The position numbers were made by a program, and so were the translations under genes. A stretch of 64,000 nt of DNA from positions 148,861-212,860 of the forward strand of contig JAFEBP010000005.1 of NCBI GenBank assembly GCA_018242605.1, in the 5' to 3' direction. Shown here one piece after another: positions 24,544 through 32,745 of this stretch. Source of the stretch: Planctomycetota bacterium. GTDB lineage: Bacteria > Planctomycetota > Phycisphaerae > Phycisphaerales > UBA1924. Each line of letters opens with the position of its first letter. The stretch's first letter is position 1. The notes under the pieces were generated by a model. It saw nothing but the letters and a program-made list of their open reading frames with translations, ran no database searches and was not told the origin of the DNA.

Positions 24544-27294
24544 CTATACGCCAAGTTCATCCGCCACGGTTTCCAGCGTGGCGTTTGATTCCGTCGTCCC
24601 GACGGGCTGGGCCTCCGGGAGCGGTTTGCCCTTGGCGTCCGTCAGCGGTTTCCCGCTCATCGTCTTGATGATCGGAATGGGGTGCGCCTTCTCGTGAGCC
24701 TCGAGGGCCGCGATGAGCTTCTCTCGAACGGCGGGCTCGAGCTCATTCCATTTGCCGCGGCCACGGCATTTGGGGAAGCCCGAACACCCCAGCCAGGGGC
24801 CGCGGATGCCGTTGCGCAGATTCATCGGGCGTTCGCACTTGTCGCATTTGAGTTCCGTGACGAGCGGCGGCGGGCTGGGTGCCTCAACCTTGCCTTTCTT
24901 ATCCAAGTTGAGCAGGCCGTCGCACGGACTGGTTTTGTCGCCGTATCTGGAGCAGCCAAGGAATGGGCCGAATCGACCAACTCGTTTGGTCATCGGACTG
25001 CCGCACTTATGGCACGCCACGTCGACAGTCTCCGCCGCGGGCTGGGGGGCGCCGTTGCGGTCAACGGGGCTGGCATACTTGCAATCCGGGTAGCGGGCGC
25101 AGGAGAGGAACCGGCCATTCTTGCCGAACCTGTACACAAGCCCGCTGCCGCATTGAGCGCATTTGTATTGCTCGGGCGCAGGAACCGTCTCGGCCTTGGC
25201 GTGGGTGAGTTCTTCTTCGGCGGTCTTGAGCGCCTTGCGGAACGGCGCATAGAACTTGCGGAGCATGTCCACCCAGTCGATATGGTCTTCCTCGACCTTG
25301 TCGAGCTGGGTCTCCATGTCTCGCGTGTAACCGACGTTGAGGATTTCAGGGAACGCCTCGACGAGCTTGTCGGTGACGACCTCGCCAAGGTCGGTCGCGC
25401 GGAAGCGACCCTCAAGTTTTTCGACGTACTTGCGGTCCTGGATCACGCTGATGATCGACGCATAGGTGGATGGTCGGCCGATGCCCTCGCTCTCCAAAAC
25501 CTTGATCAGGCTCGCTTCGCTGTACCTTGGCGGTGAACTCGTGAACTTCTGGGTCACGTCCATCCCGAACGCGGCGACGGGCTTGCCCTCGGACACCACC
25601 GGCAGCGTTTGCTCGTCGCCGCCATGCGGTACTCCGGTGGCCTTGTAGAAACCGTCGAACACCAGCACCCGCCCCGTGGCGCGGAACGTGAGCTCCCGTG
25701 ACTTGTCGGTGCCGCCCCTGATGGTTACTGCGGTCGAATCCCACTGCGCGGGCACCATCTGGCAGGCGAGGAATCGCTCCCAGATCAGCGTGTACAGCTT
25801 GAGTTGGTCGGCGGAGAGCGCTGAGCCGATTTTGCGGGGAGAATATTCGGGGTTGGTGGGGCGGATCGCTTCGTGGGCCTCTTGAGCGTCTTTGTTGGAG
25901 GAGGCGAAAAAATTTGGCTTTTCGGGCAGGTACCGTTCGCCGAAGTGCTTCTGGATGTAGCCGCGAGCCAAGTCAAGCGCGTCCTTGGACAGGTGCGTCG
26001 AGTCGGTACGCATGTAGGTAATCAAGCCAACGGGGCCCTCGCCTGGGATTTCAACGCCCTCGTACAGCTGCTGAGCTGTGCGCATGGTCCGCTGCGCGCC
26101 GAACCCGAGTTTGTTCGCGGCGGCGGCCTGGAGCGAGGAAGTGATGAAGGGCGGTGGGGGACGGCTGGTGGTCCGCTTGGTCTCGATGCCCGTGACGCGG
26201 TAGGGTGTCGCGGGATCGATCGAACCGCTTACCGTGCGGAGGTAGCGGGCGGGGCCTTTGCCCGTTGCGTCCTCTTTCACCTGGGATTGGATGTTCCTGA
26301 GACCTGCGAGTGCCGCGATATCCGCGGCCTTGGCCGCGTTCTGAGCCCAGGTCTCCGGCTTTGCGTTAGCTTCTCCGTTCAGTTCAAACTTGGCGCCCGC
26401 GACCTCCACGAGTTCGGCGCGGAATCCCCCGTGCTCGCTGAGCCAGGCGGACTGCTGGCGTTGCGTTGGGGGATTGCCCTTCTCGTCGCGCCTCGCGAGC
26501 GACTTGGTCCACATTTCAGCAAAACCGACCGCCTTGGCGACGTCGGTCGTGAACACCGCTTGCACTGCCCAGTATTCATCGGGAACAAAAGCGCGAATCT
26601 CGCGTTCCCGTTCGACGACCAGTCGCACCGCGACACTCTGGACACGCCCCGCCGAAAGGCCGCGGGCGACCTTTTTCCAAAGCAGCGGGGAGACCTGGTA
26701 GCCCACGATGCGGTCGAGAATGCGCCGCGCTTGTTGCGCATTGACGCGGTCCTCATCGATTGGGTGCGGATGGCTGAACGCGCGCTCAATTTCGGACTTG
26801 GTGATGGCGGGGAATACGACGCGCTTCGCGTCTTTGCTCTTGATCCCCAGTTCCTGCGCGAGGTGCCACGCGATAGCTTCTCCTTCGCGGTCCAAGTCGG
26901 TTGCGAACCAGACCTCGCATCCGGAGGCGAGCGTTTCCTTGGCGGCACGCTTGAGATCGCTGATGACCCGGTCCTTGCCCTCGCTGATCACGTAGGTGGG
27001 CTTGAAATCATGCTCCAAGTCCACGCCGGGCACCGGACTCTTGACACCCTTGGGGTTCTTTTCAGGCAGATCTCGAACGTGCCCGACGCTGGCAAGGACC
27101 AAGTAGTCTTTGCCCAGGTATTTATTGATCGTTTTGGCCTTGCTCGGAGACTCGACGATGACCAGATGGCGGTCTTTGGCGGCGCCCGCGGTGTAAGCGG
27201 TGCTCGCCATCCGGCGGCCGCGGCCTTTCGGCGGCGCTTTGATAGCGGTTGGGGTGGAAGCGGATGCAGAAGTTTTGGGTGCGCGTTTGGCCAT
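24544..27294 (-). CDS. topA: DNA topoisomerase I
   Basis: 916 residues, type IA topoisomerase. A basic low-complexity N-terminus (about 1-40) precedes the Toprim domain (LVIVESPSKAKTINKYLG, WFATDLDREGEAIAWHLAQEL), the catalytic region (GLITYMRTDSTHLS with the nucleophilic Tyr), and three C-terminal zinc ribbons (CAQCGSGLVY...CARYPDC, CHKCGSPM...CSRYG, CDKCERPM...CSGFPKC). It relaxes negative supercoils in the cytoplasm. Upstream of the ATG is TATAAG (27345-27340 on the minus strand), possibly a -10 box, without a clear -35. Confidence 0.96.
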   Translation of the reverse strand: MAKRAPKTSASASTPTAIKAPPKGRGRRMASTAYTAGAAKDRHLVIVESPSKAKTINKYLGKDYLVLASVGHVRDLPEKNPKGVKSPVPGVDLEHDFKPTYVISEGKDRVISDLKRAAKETLASGCEVWFATDLDREGEAIAWHLAQELGIKSKDAKRVVFPAITKSEIERAFSHPHPIDEDRVNAQQARRILDRIVGYQVSPLLWKKVARGLSAGRVQSVAVRLVVEREREIRAFVPDEYWAVQAVFTTDVAKAVGFAEMWTKSLARRDEKGNPPTQRQQSAWLSEHGGFRAELVEVAGAKFELNGEANAKPETWAQNAAKAADIAALAGLRNIQSQVKEDATGKGPARYLRTVSGSIDPATPYRVTGIETKRTTSRPPPPFITSSLQAAAANKLGFGAQRTMRTAQQLYEGVEIPGEGPVGLITYMRTDSTHLSKDALDLARGYIQKHFGERYLPEKPNFFASSNKDAQEAHEAIRPTNPEYSPRKIGSALSADQLKLYTLIWERFLACQMVPAQWDSTAVTIRGGTDKSRELTFRATGRVLVFDGFYKATGVPHGGDEQTLPVVSEGKPVAAFGMDVTQKFTSSPPRYSEASLIKVLESEGIGRPSTYASIISVIQDRKYVEKLEGRFRATDLGEVVTDKLVEAFPEILNVGYTRDMETQLDKVEEDHIDWVDMLRKFYAPFRKALKTAEEELTHAKAETVPAPEQYKCAQCGSGLVYRFGKNGRFLSCARYPDCKYASPVDRNGAPQPAAETVDVACHKCGSPMTKRVGRFGPFLGCSRYGDKTSPCDGLLNLDKKGKVEAPSPPPLVTELKCDKCERPMNLRNGIRGPWLGCSGFPKCRGRGKWNELEPAVREKLIAALEAHEKAHPIPIIKTMSGKPLTDAKGKPLPEAQPVGTTESNATLETVADELGV

Positions 27295-27487
27295 ACTGAA
27301 CTAATCTCACCCAAGTACCGAACGAAATACTTATAAAGGTATCGGTCCCGTAGACTTGGTTGCGTGAGGAAAGGGGGTCTAAGGAGGATTGTCAAGTGAT
27401 CGTGTTATTCGGACGTAACCTGTGAGGGCGGCCGCGGGTCAGTGCTCCGCATGGGCAAGACCCGATCGAAGTACTTCCGGACTTCGG

Positions 27488-27904
27488 TCAAGTGCCGGTC
27501 TTTTCCAGCATTTTCTTGTACGACTGTTCCCATCGATCCCGCAGTGTCCCCGGAGAGTATGTCCAACCGCATTCGGGACAGTTGCCCTCCTCTGGACTCG
27601 CGGCCAGATCGTACATGCACTCGGGACACACCCGGTATCCGCTTTTACGCAGACGTTGACGGGCGGCCCAGTTCAGGCTCGCCAGTTGCGACACGTGCCA
27701 CACGAGCACGATGTTGCCGATGATGATGGCGATGACGCAGACGATGACCGCCACGAGGTTGTGAGCCACGAGGGCGAACCAGATGACGGTCGCAGCGACC
27801 GCCAACTGCCCGCACACCATGAGCCATAGCCGACGCCGGCGCTTCTGCTCTGCGGCCGTTGCGACCGGATTGAACTTCGTGGTGACGTTGCGTGGTAAAC
27901 GCAT
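27488..27904 (-). CDS. Small zinc-ribbon membrane protein
   Basis: 138 residues. Two hydrophobic helices (about 28-45 and 48-70) are followed by a C-terminal zinc ribbon CPECMYDLA...CPECGWTY, the reverse order of the paralogue at 15090-16094, where the ribbon is N-terminal. Function unknown. It is located between topA and the kinase gene, 193 bp after topA's start. Confidence 0.7.
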   Translation of the reverse strand: MRLPRNVTTKFNPVATAAEQKRRRRLWLMVCGQLAVAATVIWFALVAHNLVAVIVCVIAIIIGNIVLVWHVSQLASLNWAARQRLRKSGYRVCPECMYDLAASPEEGNCPECGWTYSPGTLRDRWEQSYKKMLEKTGT

Positions 27905-27946
27905 GAGGAATGGACGCCCGTGGCGATCGGTAGCCCCCGAGTAGGA

Positions 27947-30517
27947 TCAGGAGGCCGGTTTCGGACTACCCCAAGAACCGGCCAAGGCGGCCTCGTCTTT
28001 CAGTCCACGCGCTTCGAAGATCCGGGCGAGCGCTGCGGCCGATTCCGCACGCAGACGCACAGACACCATCTTCGTCCCAAGACCTTCGAGCGCCGGGCGC
28101 AGGGTGGTCACTGCAGCGTCATCTTGTCCGAGCAAGGCCAGCCCCAGCCCCAGCCTGAGCGTTGCCTCGGTGCGATCACGCGCCGTGGCCTGAGCCGACG
28201 AACTGTACTGCCCGAGTGATCGACGCAGGTATCGCTCCGCGGCAGTGGCATCCCCCGACCTCGCGAGCAGCAGCCCCACATGCCCTGCTGCCTCGGCGAG
28301 ATCCAGATGGTCCGGCGGCAGTTCGTGCTCGAGGGCGGCGAATGCGGCGATCGCATCGGCAAGCGGCTGGGGACCTGGTGACTCGCGGAACGCCGCCCGT
28401 GCCAATGCCAACCGCGTGGAAATCACCGCGGGGTGGGTTTCGCGGTATTTCTCTTTGCGAGTCTCGAGCGCTTTGGAGAGCAGTTCCTTCGCTTCAGCCG
28501 TGTTGCCCTGCTCCAGCATGAAGACGCCGAAGTTGTGCTGGGCGCTAGCGGTGTTGAGATGGGCTTCCTTGTAGACGCTCTGGATCATCTTGAGAGCCAG
28601 TTCGAAGTTCTTTTCGGCGTCGTCAAAGTTCCCCATGTACGCTTCGCACTTGGCGAGGTTGTTCAGGCTGGCAGCGACGTCGGGGTCGTTTGGCGTCTTG
28701 GCGAGTTTGCGGCGCATCGCCAGGGCTTTCTCGTAGGTCGCCTTGGATTCCTCCAGCTTTCCCTGCTTGATATAGCACGCCGCGAGATGCGTCAAACTGA
28801 AAGCGATGTCCGGGTGTTCTTCACCATAGAGCGAGCGGCGGATCGCTAGCGATCGTTCGTACAGAGGCTGGGCTTCGTCGTAGCGGCCGTTCCACCAGTA
28901 CGCCGCGGCACACTGGTGCAGCGACTGGGCGAGCGCTTGCAGCGGTGCGGGCGAGCGGGAGAGATCTTCCGCCGCGAGGCGCTCGCGGATGCGGACGGCC
29001 GCCACGAACTGCTCCATTGACTTGCCGTACTGGGCTACCCCCCGGTACGCGTCGCCAAGGAAGTCACGGAAGTCAGCCTCGGTCGCGGCTTTATCCGGCG
29101 GCTGGGCCTTGAGTTTCGTAGCGGCCCCGTCGAGCAGTTTCTCCACGTTGGCGAAGCCGTTGCGTGTTTCCTGCGGGTTCAGGGATTGGAAGATGCCCCG
29201 GATAAAGTCAAGGTTGTCTCGAGCGTCCCGCAGGTTGCTGAGCGCCGTGGCCGCTTCGTTGTTGGCCCGGCGATTCTCCTGCATGATTCTCGCGATGAGC
29301 GTGACCGAAGTGACAGCCAGCACAACCACAGACGCCGCGAGCACGGTCGCCACGGCGCGGTTGCGTTTCACCCACCGCACCAGTCTGCCCGCGGGCCCGA
29401 TCTGGCGGGCCAGGATCGGCTCGTTGTTCAGGAATCTGGAAAGATCGGCTGAGAACGCCGCGGCAGACTCGTAGCGGCGGACGCGGTCCTTTTCCAGCGC
29501 CTTGAGAAGGATCGTGTCGAGATCGCCCTTGAGTTCCTTCCTGAACGACGAGGGCCGTGCTGGCGCATCTTCCCGGACGATCATCGCCGCTTCGAACAGG
29601 CTCCTTCCTTCGAGTTCGTATGGCGGCTTGCCGGTCAGCAGTTGGAAGAGCACAACTCCCAGCGCGTATACATCTGCCCGCACGTCAATATCAAGAGAGT
29701 CGGGCCCGCATTGCTCCGGAGCCATGTACTGCAGCGTTCCGATCATCTGGCCAGGCGATGTATTCTGCGTGCTCTTACCGCCTTGTTCCTCGTTGGAGAC
29801 CCGTGCGACGCCGAAGTCGATGATCTTGGGGCCGCCCGCGGCGTCAACCAGAATGTTCGCAGGTTTGAGGTCGCGGTGGATGATCCCGCGTTGATGTCCA
29901 TGCTGCACGGCGTCGCAAACGGCCTGGAACAAGGCGATGCGGCCTCGAAGGTCCAGATTGCGTTCGTTCGCGAAATCGGTGAGTTCCCTGGCGTCGGGAA
30001 TGAACTCCATCGCGAAGTACGGCACCGCGAGGTTGGTGAGTGCCTCCGTGTGTGTGCCGGATTCGTAAACCTGCGCAATCGCCGGGTGCCGGAGTTTGCC
30101 GAGCAACTGCGATTCGTACTCGAAACGCCTCGCGGCCTGCGGGGAAGAGAGCGCGCCGCGCATGACCTTGAGTGCGACGGTGCGCCGCGGCGAATCCTGC
30201 TCGGCTTCGTACACAGCCCCCATGCCGCCCGCGCCGATCAGCCTCAGAATTCTGTAGTTGCCGATCCGTTCCGGAAGTCCGGAAACGTCGTCTGAGCGGG
30301 TGCTACCGGCCATGGTTGAAGCGCCCGCCGAAGCCGCCGCCGATGACGAAACGTCGATGACCACGCCGCCGACGATTGTCGCGGAGTCCGCGGCGGACGG
30401 TGGCGACGATCCTCCCACGATGGTCGCGGAGTCCGCCGCCGATCGGGACGTACCGATACCCACGCCCATCATTGTGGCCGCGGAAGTGTCCAAGTGGGCT
30501 TTGCGAGGCTCACCCAT
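27947..30517 (-). CDS. Membrane-anchored Ser/Thr protein kinase with TPR sensor domain
   Basis: 856 residues from ATG 30517 (TTG 30532 also possible). A low-complexity N-terminus with two copies of [11 protein letters not shown] (about 27-51) leads into a Hanks-type kinase: glycine loop [11 protein letters not shown] near 95-105, ATP-binding K117, catalytic HRDLKPAN 214-221, DFG 234-236, activation-segment TLQYMAPE near 261. A single membrane helix (about 388-409) separates it from a periplasmic or extracellular TPR region (about 540-700). Planctomycetes carry many such kinases; targets are unknown. It is followed 42 bp downstream by the zinc-ribbon gene on the same strand. Confidence 0.92.
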   Translation of the reverse strand: MGEPRKAHLDTSAATMMGVGIGTSRSAADSATIVGGSSPPSAADSATIVGGVVIDVSSSAAASAGASTMAGSTRSDDVSGLPERIGNYRILRLIGAGGMGAVYEAEQDSPRRTVALKVMRGALSSPQAARRFEYESQLLGKLRHPAIAQVYESGTHTEALTNLAVPYFAMEFIPDARELTDFANERNLDLRGRIALFQAVCDAVQHGHQRGIIHRDLKPANILVDAAGGPKIIDFGVARVSNEEQGGKSTQNTSPGQMIGTLQYMAPEQCGPDSLDIDVRADVYALGVVLFQLLTGKPPYELEGRSLFEAAMIVREDAPARPSSFRKELKGDLDTILLKALEKDRVRRYESAAAFSADLSRFLNNEPILARQIGPAGRLVRWVKRNRAVATVLAASVVVLAVTSVTLIARIMQENRRANNEAATALSNLRDARDNLDFIRGIFQSLNPQETRNGFANVEKLLDGAATKLKAQPPDKAATEADFRDFLGDAYRGVAQYGKSMEQFVAAVRIRERLAAEDLSRSPAPLQALAQSLHQCAAAYWWNGRYDEAQPLYERSLAIRRSLYGEEHPDIAFSLTHLAACYIKQGKLEESKATYEKALAMRRKLAKTPNDPDVAASLNNLAKCEAYMGNFDDAEKNFELALKMIQSVYKEAHLNTASAQHNFGVFMLEQGNTAEAKELLSKALETRKEKYRETHPAVISTRLALARAAFRESPGPQPLADAIAAFAALEHELPPDHLDLAEAAGHVGLLLARSGDATAAERYLRRSLGQYSSSAQATARDRTEATLRLGLGLALLGQDDAAVTTLRPALEGLGTKMVSVRLRAESAAALARIFEARGLKDEAALAGSWGSPKPAS

Positions 30518-30859
30518 CGATGACGGACCCAAGCGTTCAACGCAACCAGGGCGTGCGGCGCCGCCGCGAACGCACGCAACGGGTCAAACGCCAACCCCCG
30601 ATAGATTCCAATGACGGCGGAGGGTATGACCTCTTGAGAAAGGCGGGAGTGCGATGTTTCGGCGCGGCGCCGACAGTTCCGGGGGGTACCCCAAGATCCC
30701 GGCACGGGGCCGGGTCCAAGGCGTCGATGGCGAACTGATCGCACTGAGTCCGGCGGGCCGTTCGGGGCTCGGGTGGTGGTGCAAGGCCTAGAGTTTCTAG
30801 CCGCGTGCGTGCCCGTGGTAGGCCTCAGTGGTTCGGGAGAGTTCATCGTGAGGTGCATC
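30518..30859. other. Intergenic region between divergent kinase and HAF genes
   Basis: 342 bp with no convincing gene. It should hold the promoters of both flanking genes; I could not pick a good -35/-10 pair. Confidence 0.5.
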
Positions 30860-32056
30860 ATGAACGTCATGCGATCTGTCGGATTTGGAGGCAGGGGAGT
30901 TCTCCCCCTGGTGTGCGTGTTCGCGGTTTCCGGCGCGGCTGCACAGTCGACGATCCGGTACACCGTTACCAACGTGGGGGTTGGTAACCAGTTTTGTCGC
31001 ACATTCAGCCTGAACAACTCGGGAGTTGTGGCGGGTGTTTATAACGCCGGGGCCTCGCAATGGCGTGCGTATGTGTGGGACCCGGATCGCGGTGTGGTCT
31101 TTCCTCAAGAGTTTGCGGACGCTGGTTTTTCTTCCCAATCCAACTGTGCGATCAATGACGCCGGCGCGATCGTGGTGTCCGGGGCCGGGCTGGTGGGCGG
31201 CACTTTCGTTTCTCGCGCGGCGATCAGTGACGCCGGAGTGGTGACTGTGGTCCCGCCCGTGGCCGGCACTTACACCGACGCGGCCGGCATTAACAACTCG
31301 GGACACGTCACCGGGCGAACCGACGCATCACCGTCGCAGCTGCATGTGTACCTGTATTCCGGGGGAGGGGTGACAGAACTGGGCCCGGTCGATCCGACGT
31401 TTGTGAACGGGTTGCGTCCGGCGGCCGTCAATGATTCGGATGATGTCGTGGGTGTCGGGGACAACTCGACGGGCGGCATCTCTGGGTTCCTTTGGGATGG
31501 CCAGATGCACAATTTGGGAGCGTTTCAGCCCGCGTTCATCGACCCGGCCGGCCGGATCTGCGGCCGCATGCCCGTCGGTTTGGGCTTCCATGCATGGCTG
31601 CGAGAGGCGTCCGGCGTAGAGACGGATCTGGGCACGCTCGGTGGCAGGTCGAGCGCAGCCGCAGGCATGAACAATTCGGGCTCCCTGGTGGGGTACTCCC
31701 AAGTTCCCGATGGTTCGACCGCCGGCTTTGTGACCATCGCGGGAGTCATGGTGGACCTCAATGATCTACTTTCGCGTCAGGCGATCGCGGACGGCTGGCA
31801 GATCACGGCCGCCTACGCGATCAACTCGGGCGGACAGATCCTGGCGTTTTCGGGGTACTATCCGCTGCTGTTGACGCCCACCGGAGACTGCCCGGCGGAC
31901 TTCACCTCCGACGGCGGTATTGACGGTCTGGACGTGGAGGCGTTCTTCGCTTCCTGGGAATCAGGGTCACCGCTTGCGGACGTGAACTACGACGGCGGAA
32001 CGGATGGGGAGGATGTCATGCGATTTTACGGGGTGTGGGCCGCCGGCGGATGTTGA
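30860..32056 (+). CDS. Secreted HAF-repeat protein with dockerin-like tail (second copy)
   Basis: 398 residues from ATG 30860 (AGGTG nearby upstream). A signal peptide (about 1-28, ending GAAAQ) is followed by HAF repeats such as FSLNNSGVVAGVYN, INDAGAIVVSG, INNSGHVTGRT and MNNSGSLVGYS. The C-terminus CPADFTSDGGIDGLDVEAFF and NYDGGTDGEDVMRFY carries two dockerin-like loops ending GGC. Same design as the protein at 16158-17417. Exported; function unknown. Confidence 0.8.
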   Translation: MNVMRSVGFGGRGVLPLVCVFAVSGAAAQSTIRYTVTNVGVGNQFCRTFSLNNSGVVAGVYNAGASQWRAYVWDPDRGVVFPQEFADAGFSSQSNCAINDAGAIVVSGAGLVGGTFVSRAAISDAGVVTVVPPVAGTYTDAAGINNSGHVTGRTDASPSQLHVYLYSGGGVTELGPVDPTFVNGLRPAAVNDSDDVVGVGDNSTGGISGFLWDGQMHNLGAFQPAFIDPAGRICGRMPVGLGFHAWLREASGVETDLGTLGGRSSAAAGMNNSGSLVGYSQVPDGSTAGFVTIAGVMVDLNDLLSRQAIADGWQITAAYAINSGGQILAFSGYYPLLLTPTGDCPADFTSDGGIDGLDVEAFFASWESGSPLADVNYDGGTDGEDVMRFYGVWAAGGC

Positions 32057-32131
32057 ATCGGCCCCGGGCGTCGCGCTAGCTTGGACTTCGGCCGCGGCGA
32101 GGTTCGGCGATGGTTGCTACCGTGGGCCACC

Positions 32132-32650
32132 ATGACCGAGGGCGGGTTCCAATGCGGGTCGTGCGGACAGTGGCATCCCGGGCTTCCGGATTGCGCTTTT
32201 CGTCGGCCCGACGCGATTGAGAAGCTCTCCGCGGTCCGCCGGTCCAAGTGCTTCGAGAGCGATGACCTTTGCGAGATTCCGCCGCCCCGACGCGCCACGA
32301 ATCGGCGCCGATACCTGCGCGCGGTGCTGATGTTGCCCCTGGTCGATCTTGCCGGGCAGTTCTTCGCGTGGGGTCCGTGGGTACGAGTGCGGCGCTCTCA
32401 CTTTGAACGCGCGCTTGAGTTGTGGGATCTCGACGGACAGGGCGAACCGCCATTCGAAGCACGGCTCGCGAATCGGATCGCGGGCATCGCGAATACCAGA
32501 GGCATGCTCGTGCGCGTTCAGTTGGGTGACCCGGATACGCGTCCAACGCTCCGGGTAGCCGACCGTGCTCATCCTCTTTGGAGCATGCAGCGCGAAGGAA
32601 TCCTGGCGCACGAGGCCTTTGAACTGGTGTGCAGGCACGCCGGTCGCTGA
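32132..32650 (+). CDS. DUF2199 domain protein
   Basis: 172 residues. Starts MTEGGFQCGSCGQWHPGLP with the characteristic CxxC of DUF2199, then ESDDLCEI, a central WVRVRRSHFERALELWDLDG...PPFEARLANRIAGIANTRGM and a C-terminal HPLWSMQREGIL. This domain is widespread and uncharacterised. The start ATG at 32132 is preferred to an upstream open region because it precedes the CxxC directly. Cytoplasmic; function unknown. Confidence 0.8.
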   Translation: MTEGGFQCGSCGQWHPGLPDCAFRRPDAIEKLSAVRRSKCFESDDLCEIPPPRRATNRRRYLRAVLMLPLVDLAGQFFAWGPWVRVRRSHFERALELWDLDGQGEPPFEARLANRIAGIANTRGMLVRVQLGDPDTRPTLRVADRAHPLWSMQREGILAHEAFELVCRHAGR

Positions 32651-32696
32651 AACTGTGACGCCGCGATCTGTACGTCCAACGGGAACTGGACCAATG

Positions 32697-32722
32697 AAAA
32701 AGGCACGCCCGGGGCGTGCCTT
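32697..32722 (-). terminator. Terminator hairpin
   Basis: AAGGCACGCCC and GGGCGTGCCTT form a nearly perfect stem (32700-32722). On the minus strand it is followed by TTTTT, so it ends the gene at 32746; it may also stop the convergent DUF2199 transcript. Confidence 0.75.
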
Positions 32723-32745
32723 GATGCATTGATCGATGGTGCCGT

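Noticed and set aside
25873..27336. 487-residue plus-strand open frame opposite topA
   Set aside because: Antisense shadow; topA is complete with catalytic and zinc motifs.
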